Below are positions 34,264-44,884 of a stretch of 64,000 nt of DNA, piece after piece; positions within the stretch are counted from its first letter, which is position 1; every line of letters starts with the position of its first letter. A model generated the notes under the pieces. That model had not been told where the DNA came from. It saw only the letters and a list, made by a program, of their open reading frames with translations, and ran no database searches. The DNA comes from Dromiciops gliroides (lineage: Eukaryota; Chordata; Mammalia; Microbiotheria; Microbiotheriidae): contig NC_057861.1 in the NCBI RefSeq assembly GCF_019393635.1, forward strand, positions 77,383,327 to 77,447,326. The letters are read 5' to 3'. Made by a program: the position numbers and the translations under genes.

Positions 34264-36990
34264 AAGAGCTAGAAGACTAGAAGAGACCTAGAAGGAGCTG
34301 GAAGGCCGAGGACTGAAAAGTTTTCCTTCCCCTATTCTGAGACCCTGGGGGTAAAGAGTTGTTGGCTTCCCACAGTTTTCCACTCCCCGGGCTAGAGGCC
34401 TGTTTAAGAAGAAAGGGATTGTGCCGACTTTCCAGATGCTGGAGGTGAGGCTCCTAAGCAGCCCGGGCTCTATTCTCGGCGATGTCCTAGGCCGGTAGCG
34501 TAGCATGCTTCTCAAACGTTTGGGTTTGTTTCCCCAAGCCTTTGGGGGAGGGGAGGGCTGGCCCTCCTTTGACTTTATCGGAAAACTAGTGTTTGCCTCT
34601 GCCTCCCTTCCTCTCTCCCCAGACTTATGGCCCCGGGGAAGCCCTTCCCAGACCACCTGGAGAGAGGCTACACTAAGGAGCTCCCGGGCTCCGAATAGAA
34701 GACGGGCTCCCGGTGCAAATTTGAACTCTAGTTAAGCTATCTGGCGTAAGCCACGCCTTCTTGAGGGTCTACACCTCCTGCTGATTCCTATTGGCGGACT
34801 GTTAGCGGTTGGGGCGGGACGTCCTTTATCCACCCAATGACAGACCTGGGGCGGGACCTGATCGCTTTCCTCCGGAAACCGTGTTTTCGCATCCCAAACC
34901 TTACCTTAAGCCACTTTTGGGGAGTTCACCTCATTTCATAGCCCTTTCTAGTAAGCCCTGGCTGGAGGCCTTCGAGATGCAGCTTCCTGATCTCTCGGGG
35001 CAGAGCTCCGCCCCGGCAGAGCACCAGAGTGGGGTTAGCAGATGAGACTGAGGGCCTGTATTAAAGACCCTCTGCAGGGAGCTGAAATTAAGTTCCCTTT
35101 AAGTTTTAAGTACAACCATGGGAATGTTGGAATGACCAAAGTAACATCAGAGGGGAGCGCCAACCCAGGAAGGGGTTGTGTCTTTAACACTGATTGCACG
35201 GACACCACGGAAAATGACTGAACAATAAAAATCTTTTTTCCCTCCCCCAGCTTGGCTGGCCAGGAAAGATATCATCAGCCTGAAGGGGTGAGGGTCCCAG
35301 GCATAAGGATCTCAAATCTGATGGATGGGTACTAGGCCAGGGTAACTTCTTTTCTTCCATTTCAATAAATGAAATATATATTAAGTGCCTGTATGCTGAG
35401 GACTGTGATGGGGGTACAAATTATAAATAAGGTCCCTTCCCTTGTGAAGTTCAGTCTTGTAGGAGGAAAAGATGTCTAGGAATAAGAAAAGGATTTGTAA
35501 TTTCATTATAATTGAAGACTCCCAAATGACTCCCAACCTGTCAGCACCTTCTCTGCAATTTATAATCCTAGTGAATTGACTAGAAGATTAAGAGGTTGAA
35601 TGACTTGGCAACCATGTATCAGAAGTAGGATGTTGACTCAAGCCATCCTGGTTCCAAGGCTGGCTCTCTATCCACCATGTAGATTGCCCCTACAATCATA
35701 CTTATAATTGTAATATACAGTATTACAGAAGTACATTGAAAAGGTACAGGATAAAGTGCTCTGTGAACTGATGGAATAAGAATCCTGCTGTAGGAAGTGG
35801 GGGGGGGTCTACTTCCCCATTAAGGTCTCCAGTTCCTGAATAGGACTTATATCCTGCCTGAGCTATTACAAAGCCCACCACAATCTCATCCCAAATACCA
35901 ATCATCCTAATCTACCTTCCAGCCAAACTGTCTTGCACATCACCCCTCCAAACCCTTTCCTGTTTTCCTTGTCTTTACTCATTGCCATTCTTTCTGTCTG
36001 GAATCATCTAGTGAAATCCCGTCCATTCTTCAAGGCCCAGCTCAAATGCCTAATTCTCCATGTAGCCTTCTCTAAATACTTCAGCCTATAAGAATCCCTC
36101 CATTCTCTCTATTCCTATAGAATTTAATGTCTATACCACTTCTCTAGGCTTTAATTTTATTTTTTTTTAATGTAGTAAATGTCTATTTAAGTGCTTGGCA
36201 TTGGGGGTACAAAGATGAATGTGGAAAAGGAAGCTTACCCTCAAAAAGCTTAAGATCTACTATGGAGAATGTGCCATATACACAAATAAGTGATGCCATG
36301 TAGAATTTGAAAGAGACAGAAGAGAGGTCCTGACAAAGTATCCAAGAAAATTTGAGGTACAGGACTTCATAAGGGAGGTGGTATGTGACCTGGGCTTCAA
36401 CAGGGAGATTTGAGAAGATGTTTCTGGCATGAGATGAACTTTATGGGAATGCAATAGGAATGGGAATTTGGGGTCTAATTTGACTGGAGTGTAGAATCCA
36501 TGAAGGCATATAGTGTGAAATAATGCCAGAAATTAAGGAGTTTGTATTTTATCTTACGGGCAGTCTTTACCCACTGAACACTCTCAAGCAGAGGAATGAT
36601 GTGGTTAGACCTTAATCACAAGGCATGATATGTTATGTGCATCCATGTCTTACATCCACTTCTAGGCTATAAGCTGAGAGTACAGGGATTGGGGGAGGAG
36701 AGAAAGGGAGCAGGGAGACAGAACCAGTGTCTCCAATTTCTCTCTCTTTACCTCCCCACCTAATAGAGGGCCCTTCACAAAGTAGGCATATGGTAGGTTC
36801 CCTTGCTGGAATGGGCATAGATGCCAATACTGGGAACCTATTTACCTCAAGTGTTTAAGTGGTGAACTGCTGGGAAATGTGGGGCTTCAGGCCACCTAAG
36901 GAAGGATTTCTTATTGAAGGAGATTGGGCACTCTAAATCCAATGTTTCTCTTCCCTCCCACCCCCACCTGCTAAGGCAGGTTGAGACTAG
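34264..36990. other. ZFTRAF1-TMEM276 intergenic DNA with L2 remnants
   Basis: Contains the promoter-like cluster at 34,740, an antisense tail-type remnant near 35,360-35,470, a sense L2 3' piece at 35,850-36,120 (ctcaaatgcctaattctcc) and an antisense L2-like piece at 36,170-36,640. No exon was recognised. Confidence 0.5.
34740..34880. promoter_or_regulatory. Second promoter-like motif cluster
   Basis: Within 140 bp there is an inverted CCAAT box (ATTGG, 34,790-34,794), a GC box GGGGCGGG (34,811-34,818), a CCAAT box (34,834-34,838), a second GC box (34,848-34,855) and an ETS-type CCGGAA (34,872-34,877). It is about 1.1 kb upstream of the ZFTRAF1 ATG. It may be a divergent or alternative promoter. 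No recognisable coding exon follows on either strand. Confidence 0.4.
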
Positions 36991-36994
36991 AGGC

Positions 36995-37139
36995 GGGGCA
37001 GTTAAGGGGTGGCACAGTGGATAAAGCACTGAGGCCCCGGATTCAGGAGGACCTGAGTTCAAATCCGGCCTCAGACACGTGACACTAGCTGTGTGACTCT
37101 GGCAAATCACTTAACCCTCACTTCCCCCCCAAAAAAAAA
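36995..37139 (+). mobile_element. WSINE1-type SINE, diverged head
   Basis: TSD GAGACTAGAG (36,983-36,992 and 37,140-37,149). The head has small insertions. Confidence 0.85.
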
Positions 37140-37149
37140 GAGACTAGAG

Positions 37150-38035
37150 TCTATCTGCCCCTGACCTCAGGTTTGAAGTTAGGCCTTATCTATTTGGGGA
37201 TTGAGTAATGGGACAGGAAGGGCCAGGTTACCTTCAGAACAGGCAGATTCATATTTCCCTAATAATAGCGCAATATTTAGTAAAATGTCACTGAAAGGCA
37301 GAGGGGCAGATTCCTTTCCTGCCCCACATACAGGTCCATCCAAAAACAGTGTCCTCTGGATAAAGCTCATGTCCCCGATGTTCCATCCTTGGTAAGAGGA
37401 AAATGAGAAGGTAGGTCCCAAGAGTTGCAACATTCCCTCCCCACTCCCCCCCCAACCAAATGAAGCAGCAATCCCTGGTATAGGGAAGTACTGAAGTCTT
37501 GGGGCCCCAAGGAAAAGAGTGTGAGGAAGATAGTTCTAGAAAACCCAGTATGGGCAGAGCCCCTCACTAGCAGGACACCTACTCCATCTCCAAAGGCTCC
37601 TTCCTTGTCCAGGGTGTGCCAATCCCTTGCCACATTCCAGCAATCATAGGGGCTATATTTCTTCAGTAAAGAAGAAACCTAGGCAGCTAACCCCAAAAGA
37701 AGGTCCTAACCAATGAGGGATAGAGCAAGAAAATACAGGAGGAAGGAGGCAGCCAGAAAGTAATGACAACAGATAATGAGAAAAATCTCTCTCACTTCCC
37801 TGACTTAGTCAAGAGTTTCTGGTCATACAAGCCCCCAGAGCTGTGGATGAGAGCACAGTGCAAGAGTTAACTGGAACAAGTAGCCCCCACCACACACTTT
37901 TTTCCCTCCAGCATAAGTCCCACAGGATCCAGCCCCTGTCCAGGTAGCCTCACTGGGATCCTCAGAATAGAGTTTGTGCCCATAGGAATCATCTGCAGCT
38001 GAAGGGGTCTTGTCTGCATCTGCCCCAGGCAGCGG
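37150..38035 (-). other. TMEM276: Probable TMEM276 3' UTR and downstream DNA
   Basis: Lies directly after the TMEM276 stop and is free of SINEs. I found no clear minus-strand AATAAA close to the stop, so the 3' end of the transcript is not fixed. Confidence 0.35.
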
Positions 38036-38525
38036 TCAGTCCAACTCCAAGTGCTGAGTGTGCAGAGCCCATCGATAAGCCCAACTCCCCACGGCCAGGG
38101 CCCATCTGCACGCATCTTCCTTATGGAGGAATAGCAGCAGAGTCTCCTCCTCCAGCCGACTCATGAGGCTGGCTGTGCCTAGGGCCACACCCCCACCCAT
38201 TCCATAAGTATTGACAGTGAAAACAGACACAATGAGGATCGTGACTGCAGCCACCAGTGGCCACAGCTTGACCAGCCACAGCTCGGGTTTCTGTTCCCAG
38301 ATAGTCCCCAGCCACGGCCAGGACCATCCCACCCCCCAGAAGCAGATTGGCTGTAGAACGATCTCCATTCACCCAATGGAAATCAAAGGCCAAGAGAGGA
38401 AGGCCGATGACTGTGGCCACCCAGGTTCCTGTCTGGTTATCGGTACTGCCTGGGGGCCTGGGATCAATGCAGCAGCTGCAGCTAGGGCTTGAAGGTAGGA
38501 AACCTGCTGCAGCCCCTCGGTTCAC
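38036..38525 (-). CDS. TMEM276: TMEM276 coding exon 2, to stop, three frame breaks
   Basis: This exon carries the rest of TMEM276. It begins after the acceptor TTGCCAG with VNRGAAAGF and includes WVATVIGLPLLAFDFHWVNG, a membrane segment and a highly conserved loop. NLLLGGGMVLAVAG follows, then AAVTILIVSVFTVNTYG, and it ends HTQHLELD with a stop at 38,036. The conserved protein is spread over frames. Near 38,494-38,495 one extra base hides a stretch LLQALAAAAALIPG that matches the human protein. Near the C-run at 38,452-38,456 a missing base restores the frame. Near 38,258-38,262 another extra base moves the last third out of frame. Corrected by one net base, exon 2 gives 163 codons including the stop, for a 192-residue protein with exon 1. 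The alternative is a recently disabled gene, which I consider less likely because all coding sense is retained. Confidence 0.87.
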
Positions 38526-38907
38526 CTGGCAACATAGGAAAGGGAAAATTAGGTCACTGGGACATGAAAGGGCCATATAGCAGCCGCAGAGCCAGAAGCT
38601 GGTCCTCTATATTCAACTTCCTGTCTATTCCCATCCACCATCATTTAGACAATTTTCTCCACTAGAATCGACATCGAGTCACACATCCTCTTCACACACT
38701 TAAACTGCCAAACCAAAATGGAGCTGAGTAACCTATACATGATCCAAACATCTCTGTAGCCTGGAAGGTCAAGAGAAATTGCGCTTGGCCCTCCCACCAC
38801 CCAGCCTCTAGTTTCCAAGTACTCCCATTAAGGCATTCTATAACCTCCAATGATGTAAAAGGATATAACTCCTCAAAATTCCACCCCCCACATAGTGGGC
38901 CACTCAC
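38526..38907 (-). other. TMEM276: TMEM276 intron between coding exons
   Basis: A 382-bp intron with a consensus donor GTGAGT at its 5' end and a pyrimidine-rich acceptor TTTCCTATGTTGCCAG at its 3' end. It separates codon 30 from codon 31 in phase 0. It contains no SINE, unlike most of the window. Confidence 0.85.
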
Positions 38908-38997
38908 CCTGGCAGTGTGCACAGCAGAGTGTAGAGAAACTGCTCCTAGAACAAGGTAGGAGAGCTGCGTGCTCCATACCTCAGGCTTGTCTGCCAT
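38908..38997 (-). CDS. TMEM276: TMEM276 coding exon 1
   Basis: This exon encodes the first 30 residues of TMEM276, a small multi-pass membrane protein of unknown function. It starts MADKPEVWSTQLSYLVLG at 38,997 and includes the first predicted membrane segment (about residues 13-29). It ends with AGG followed by the donor GTGAGT (38,907-38,902), leaving phase 0. The start was chosen because it aligns with the mammalian N-terminus, where an M-x-x-KP opening precedes the hydrophobic stretch. The same frame is open 26 codons further upstream, but that extension looks like leader or intron sequence. No frame break is seen in this exon. Confidence 0.9.
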
Positions 38998-39439
38998 GGA
39001 AGCCAGAGAAAAGGAAGGTGAGGAAGGGGCCTTCTGCCCAACCTTCAAAGGAAAAGAAGGAAACCTAGGTCCCAAAGCAATCTAAGGGAGAATCTGTGAT
39101 CTAAGCAAGGTGTATAGTAGAAAAGAGTGAACATGAGCCAAACTGGGAGAAGCCACATCTGGGCAGGAAGTGGGGTTGACACTAATAAGGAACATCTAGG
39201 AGGTTGCAGGGTGTAGTTGGTCCAAGGAGATCGAGCTATACAGGAAGCAGGGTGGGGATGTTAATGGCAAGCAAAAAGCTTAGCGTTGTTAGATGGGGGA
39301 GCACCGGGTTTGGAAAAAAATGAAGCAGAGCCAGAAATTACCTTTGGTGAAGCTCAAGGAAGAAGGATGGATGTGCAGGTGGTGGGGCTTGGAGGATGCT
39401 GGACACGACCTCAGCTCGTGCCGTGGGGAGAGGAGGAAG

Positions 39440-39870
39440 GGAGCCAAAAGGACCGTGGGGGGTGGGGCGGGTATTGGAAAAGCCAGGCCCCGGCTGAAGC
39501 GAGCAGCCTGGGAGGCAGAGGACGGGCGCTGTCCAGCTGCTGGGGTAGGCGGTCCCAGGCAGGCTGCCCGGGTGGCGTAGGTGTGCTGGGACGGGGCCTG
39601 GAGGAACTAGATGGGGGCTGAGTGAGCACAGGGAGGAACTCAGGCCACTGGGAGAGAGGGAGCAAGCGCGGGAATCCGGCCCAGTTGGAAACACCTGCCG
39701 GCCTAGGCCCAGTTCCAAAGGACAGCTGGGGCGGGGGCAGCTAGCTCAGCTCCACCTCCCGGGAAGGCCCTGCCCTTCTGTTACCATAGCACGCCTGGAA
39801 GCCGGTCCCGGCCAGGAAAAAACGAAGAACAGAGGGTTAAAAGGAACCATAGACTCGGTTCCGACGCATC
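39440..39870. promoter_or_regulatory. TMEM276: Probable TMEM276 upstream promoter region
   Basis: This GC-rich, CpG-bearing stretch lies 0.4-0.9 kb upstream of the TMEM276 ATG. It has a GC box (ggggcggggg near 39,728), an RFX-like half-palindrome GTTACCATAGCAC (39,780-39,792) and no repeats. In human a divergently oriented gene (KIFC2) starts beside this locus, so it could be a two-way promoter. I see no KIFC2-like first exon to its right. Confidence 0.4.
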
Positions 39871-40007
39871 ATCGCCCCCCCGTGTTTGGAGGGGAAGGGA
39901 GCCTCTGTGAAGATAGACTGACAGGATGTCCTAGGGGAGGAGCTGAAAGGTGGAATGCAGGAGGGAACTTGTCCAAGAAATTCAAGATTACAAGACTGAG
40001 GTTTTCA

Positions 40008-40449
40008 ACCTGGAGAAGACATGAAGTGATGCTGACTGAAATGAGCAGAACCAGGAGAACATTGTACACAGTATCAACAACATTGTGTGATCAGCTATGA
40101 TAGACTTGACTCTTCGAAGCAATACACTACCAAAAGACATGGTAGAAAATGCTCTCCAAATCCAGAAAAAGAACTGTGGAAACTTTATGCAGATTGAAGC
40201 ATATTATTTTCTTTTTTGTTGTTGTTGTTGTTAATCTTGTTTATTTTTTCTTGCGATTTTTTTCCCCTTCTGATCCTCTTACAGCATGACTAATGTGGAA
40301 ATATGTTTAACATGATTGTAATGTATAACTTACATCAGATTGCTTGCTGGCCGTGGGAGAGGGGAGGGAAGGGAGGGAAGATGGGAGAAAAATTTGGAAC
40401 TCAGAAAAATATCTTTACATGTAATTGGAAAAAAAATAAAAAGAAAAAA
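40008..40449 (+). mobile_element. L1 3' end with 16-bp TSD
   Basis: Starts gaagacatgaagtgatgctg, passes gagcagaaccaggagaac and ends with AATAAA-rich tail. TSD AAGACTGAGGTTTTCA (39,992-40,007) and AAGACTGAGATTTTCA (40,450-40,465). Confidence 0.88.
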
Positions 40450-40597
40450 AAGACTGAGATTTTCATACCAGACATTAGAATTTCCCTCATCTCTCTTCTA
40501 TTTCTCAAAATTTCCCAGCAAAATCACCTTTCTACTTTAATTGTCCCCCACCATTGTAGCAGATAGATCTCTACTGAAATTATTGACAATTCAGCAT

Positions 40598-40756
40598 GGG
40601 GGGCAACTAGGTGGCTCAGTGGATAAAGCACTAGCCTTGGATTCAGGAGAACCTGAGTTCAAATCCAGCCTCAGACACTTGACACTAGCTGTGTGACCCT
40701 GGGCAAGTCACTTAACCCTCACTGCCCTGCAAAAAAAAAAAAGAAAGAAAAAAGAA
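40598..40756 (+). mobile_element. WSINE1-type SINE
   Basis: TSD ATTCAGCATG on both sides. A three-base gap lies before ctagctgtgtg. Confidence 0.88.
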
Positions 40757-40904
40757 AATTCAGCATGTCCACAATATAATTTAAACCAAACCCATCCCTT
40801 CTCCAAACATCCTTATTTTTGTTGAAGACACTATAATGCTCTTCCAATGTCCCAGGTTCCCAACTTTGGATTCATCCTTTACTCATCCCTCAACCCCTTT
40901 ACCT

Positions 40905-41050
40905 TATTGTTCTTTCCCAAAGAGGACCATGGCAACAGGAAGTAATGTCCTGACTTGCAGCTAATTTTGTTTAAAGGAGGGAGGGCTATGTAAAGTCACC
41001 AAACCTCACTCTCTCCTCCAGAGCCATCTGGGTCCAGTGTCAAGATATAT
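40905..41050 (-). mobile_element. RTE/RTESINE fragment, antisense
   Basis: Contains caaagaggaccatggcaacag and ctctcctccagagccatctgg, the reverse complement of the RTE-derived part at 28,400-28,560. Confidence 0.6.
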
Positions 41051-41053
41051 ATC

Positions 41054-41205
41054 GGGGGCAGCTGGGTGGTGCAGTGGATAAAGCACTGGCTTTGGTGTCA
41101 GGAGGACCTGAGTTCAAATCTGACCTCAGACACTTGACACTGACTAGCTGTGTGACCCTGGGCAAGTCACATAGCCCTCATGGCCCCACCTCTTCAAAAA
41201 AGAGA
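41054..41205 (+). mobile_element. WSINE1-type SINE
   Basis: Full-length, abutting the antisense RTE piece; the tail is short and mixed. Confidence 0.87.
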
Positions 41206-42213
41206 CACTTAAAATATCTCTAACCAGATCACTCCCATATTATCCCAAGTGATAAAATATGGAGAGGGACAGAGTTAAAATGGTGGATTAGAAGCCACAA
41301 CCCAGCTGAACTCTTCTAACATTCCCCTCCAAACAACTTTAAAATAATGACTCAAAGTTTGGAGCAGTAGAGCTAACAAAAGATCAGGGTGAGACATTTT
41401 TCTCGACTAAGACAACTTAGGAGGTTGGTAGAAGTCTGTGACACTGGAGTGGAAGCCTGTCCAGAGGCCATGCACAATGACTGAAGCATGGAAATGTTTT
41501 CCATAATTGCACATATATAGTCTATATCTGATTGCCTACAACTTCAGGGAGGGAGGAGGGGACAGAGGGAGGGAGGGATAGAATTTGGAACTCAAAACAA
41601 AAAAAAAATGTTTATTTAAAAAAATTAACACTTCAATCACAAAATGGGTGGGGGAAGGATACAATTACTGCAGCATCAGCAGTAGGCCTTAGAGGTAGTA
41701 GCAGCAATAGCAGCTGCTTCAGGAACTTTCAGCCCAGCAATGGTAAGGGAGTAGAAGAACCTGACAGAGATTATAAAGGTTCCTTTGCTAGTAGTGGGTG
41801 CAACTGATGCTGATTGGCAACTCTATTGCCAGTTAGCAGTTCTGAATCATAGTTTCAGGGCTGATCAATCACAAGGGAGCAGTGACCTTGGTTAGAGATC
41901 CAAAGCAGAAAGGAGCACTAGCATTTGCAGCTGCAGGGGAGCAGGAGCCTTCCCTGTGGAAAGATCAAAGTGCTTACCAGAAAAGCAGTGACCATACCTT
42001 TCACCACATCACATTACCTTGGAAGCACCAAAAACTTGCAGACCCCAGAACTAGCTCAGAAAACAATAGCATGAAAAAGCCTGAAGCTTAACACAGTGCC
42101 TCCTCACCACCAGGTGAGCAGAGCCCAACTTTTATAAAAAGTTCAAAGTCAGGAAATAGGCTAGAAAAATGAGAAAACAGAAAAAAAAACCCGACCATAA
42201 AAAGCTGCTAAGC

Positions 42214-42351
42214 TCCCAACCCTTAGATATAAGTGATTTAATTCAGTATAATAGACTACAAATGGTGATTTACTCATGTTCAAGTAATAATAATATAGTA
42301 CAGAGCATAGATATTATATGATATCCTTTAGTGACTTAAGACAATGCAGTA
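42214..42351 (+). repeat. 138-bp module, copy A
   Basis: Differs from copy B (43,306-43,443) at one base only (tagtgactt against tagtggctt). Both copies end exactly where a SINE begins. Confidence 0.9.
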
Positions 42352-42510
42352 GGGGCAGCTAGATGGCACAGTACATAAAGCACTGGCCCTGGAGTCAGGA
42401 GGACCTGAGTTCAAATCTGGCCTCAGACACTTGACACTTACTAGCTGTGTGACCCTGGACAAGTCACTTAACTCCAATTGCCTCATCAAAAAACAAAACA
42501 ACAACAAAAA
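42352..42510 (+). mobile_element. WSINE1-type SINE after module A
   Basis: Carries the agatggcacagtacataaagc variant and differs from the SINE after module B at about ten positions. Confidence 0.9.
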
Positions 42511-43305
42511 AAAGAATTCCTGGGAGAGTTAAAGAGATAAGAACAGTCAAGGAAAAACTGGGGAAAGGAATGAGACACTCGCAAGGGAAGAGCCAAGATG
42601 GTGGAGTAAAGAAAGTATTCAGCTGAAATCTATCAAAATTCCCCTCAAAAAAAAATGTTAAAATAATGCCTCAAATTGAATTCTGAAGTGGTAGAGCTGA
42701 TAGAATGAGACATTCTTCTAGCCCAAAACAATATAGAAAGACAGATCTGTGACACAGGTGGAAGCTGGCTGGAACCCATGTGGATGAAACACTAGTGGTG
42801 GTGAGACTATGTGGTAGTGACAGAAGCAGCAGGAGCTCTAAAGCCAATGATTGTAAGAGGACCCAGTAATTAATCAGAAAGAGATTACTGGGGAATCCTG
42901 CACTTGCAATGAATGAAGGACTGGACAATGTTTGACAACTCCATTGCCTATACCTACTTCTGTGGCAGATTTTAAGGGCAGAGAGGAGCACTTGCAGTTA
43001 GAGGGAGTGGAAGCCCTGAAGCACTGTATCACTTCTTGTCCCAAGAGATAAGAGACTCTAAAGAATAATATTATTTCTGGGCCCAAGGGAGGAGAAACCC
43101 TGAGGTTCAGTACCAATTGCAATATCAAGGAATCGGGACCCTTCCTGGGTGAAAACCAGAGTGTAGAACAAGAGAACAGTGAACACACCTCTTCCCAGAT
43201 CATACCACCCTGGAAACACTGAAAACTTCCAAAGCCTCAGAATTAGTTCTAAAAAGAACAGTGCGAAAAAGCCTGAAACTTGAGATAGTACTGTGAGTGA
43301 GATTT

Positions 43306-43443
43306 TCCCAACCCTTAGATATAAGTGATTTAATTCAGTATAATAGACTACAAATGGTGATTTACTCATGTTCAAGTAATAATAATATAGTACAGAGCAT
43401 AGATATTATATGATATCCTTTAGTGGCTTAAGACAATGCAGTA
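43306..43443 (+). repeat. 138-bp module, copy B
   Basis: The second copy of the module, in a different part of L1 leader sequence from copy A. The source of the 138 bp is not recognised. Confidence 0.9.
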
Positions 43444-43610
43444 GGGGCAGCTAGGTGGTGCAGTGGATAGAGCACTGGCCCTGGATTCAGGAAGACCTGA
43501 GTTCAAATCCGGCCTCAGACACTTGACACTTACTAGCTGTGTGACCCTGGGCAAGTCACTTAACCCCAATTGCCTTAGAAAAAAAGAAAAAAGAAAGAAA
43601 GAAAGAAATT
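43444..43610 (+). mobile_element. WSINE1-type SINE after module B
   Basis: Full length with a GAAA-rich tail (gaaagaaagaaag). Confidence 0.9.
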
Positions 43611-44041
43611 ATAGAGGAACACTTCCCTGCTATCTTAAATCAAGAGGGTAAAATAGAAGTTAAAAGAACCCACAAATCAATACCTGAAGGAAATCCCAAA
43701 ATGAAAACTCCCAGGAATATTATAACCAGACTCTAGAGCTCCCAGGTCAAAGAAAATATTGCTAGCAGCCATAAAGAAAGCATCAAATATTGTGGAGCCA
43801 CAGTCGAGATCATACAAGATTTATCAGTTACCATGTTAAAGGAATGGAAGGCTTGGAATATGATTTTCTGGAAGGCAAAGGAACTAGAATTACAAGCAAG
43901 AATAATCTGTCCAGCAAAACAGTAAAATTCTTCAAAGGAATGGACATTTAATGAAATAGAGGACTTTCAAACATTCCTGATGAAAAAACCAGAGCTGAAT
44001 TGAAATTTAGATTTTCAAAAACAAGACTCAAGGGAAGCATA
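43611..44041 (+). mobile_element. L1-type fragment, left part, split by LTR
   Basis: Contains gcaagaataatctgtccagc, accagagctgaattgaaat and agactcaagggaagcata. It resumes at 44,496 with cataaaaaggtaaacat. Family assignment to L1 is by recollection of marsupial repeats. Confidence 0.55.
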
Positions 44042-44187
44042 TGTGAGAATTGGAATGACACCCCCTGCTGGGGGGGACATTGGGAGCTTTGGCCTGAAAA
44101 GAAACCATGTGACTTTGGCATCCAGAAGTGATGTCTGCTGCCCATGAGTCCTGTCAATCAGTGTTACCAGCCAATTAGCTTGGAGCT

Positions 44188-44228
<41 letters not shown>

Positions 44229-44495
44229 GCCCTGTTTCCTGTTTCACAGGAGGCTTCTGGGAAAAGCCACTGAGGAGCAGGCCCTTTCATTTCAAGACCT
44301 CGGCTTGGCAGGAGGACAGATGCTGGGCTCTCTTAGTTAGATGAAGTTTGATTTTTACCTCTCTCTCTCTCTCTTCACTAACTTCTAATGAACTTTAATA
44401 AATACTTAAAAGGCTAAACTCTTCCTAAAGCTTCTAATTTAAGGTGACCACTCATTAAATTTTAGACAACACAGCTAGAATTTTAGGCCCTTACA
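44042..44495 (+). mobile_element. Solo LTR (family A) with 4-bp TSD
   Basis: Begins TGTGAGAATTGGAATGAC and ends GGCCCTTACA. CATA is duplicated at 44,038-44,041 and 44,496-44,499. AATAAA occurs near 44,397. No retroviral internal sequence accompanies it. A (TG)16 run lies inside at 44,193-44,225. A related copy lies at 59,630 in reverse. Confidence 0.85.
44193..44225 (+). repeat. (TG)n microsatellite in LTR
   Basis: About 16 units, absent from the sister LTR at 59,630, so it arose after the copies separated. Confidence 0.92.
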
Positions 44496-44884
44496 CATAA
44501 AAAGGTAAACATAAAAGAGAAATCATAGGGATTTAATATCTCTAAACTGTTTACATACAATTACTAAGAACTTTAGCATTATTAGGGATCTCCATAGACA
44601 GAAGGCATGAATGTGAGTTGATTATGTTGGAATAATTCCCACCCACCCGAAAATATGAATGAAAAAGAGGAATGTATGGGGAAAAGGAAGAAGGGAATGG
44701 TAAAATGGGGAAATTTTCTCACATAAAAGAGAAATGCAAGGAAGAACTTTTACAGTAGAGGGGAAAATGAGGGGCAGGGAACAATGCTCAACTTCATTCT
44801 CATCAGAATTGGTTTAAAGAGGGAAGACTATATATCACACTTAGTTGGGTATAGAAATCATTCTGACTCAATAGGGAAATAGGA
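44496..44884 (+). mobile_element. L1-type fragment, right part
   Basis: Continuation of the element interrupted by the LTR (gatctccatagacagaaggc, agttgggtatagaaatca). Confidence 0.55.

Larger units (their letters stand above)
41270..43305 (+). mobile_element. Composite of L1 5' UTR pieces
   Basis: At least two copies of a marsupial L1 leader (agagccaagatggtggag, ataatgcctcaaattgaatt, aaaaagcctgaagctt) lie head to tail. A short L1 3' end (41,478-41,615), the 138-bp module and a SINE are inserted. No intact ORF1 follows. Confidence 0.6.

Noticed and set aside
38036..38576. Two separate overlapping genes at TMEM276 exon 2
   Set aside because: The overlapping frames together give one conserved protein, so a frame break is the simpler explanation.
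38211..38580. Plus-strand frames opposite TMEM276
   Set aside because: Antisense shadows of the TMEM276 exon with no independent start context or conservation that I can see.
39286..40100. KIFC2 first exon to the right of TMEM276
   Set aside because: Gene order in human led me to look for it, but the plus-strand frames here do not resemble a kinesin and L1 sequence starts at about 40,008.
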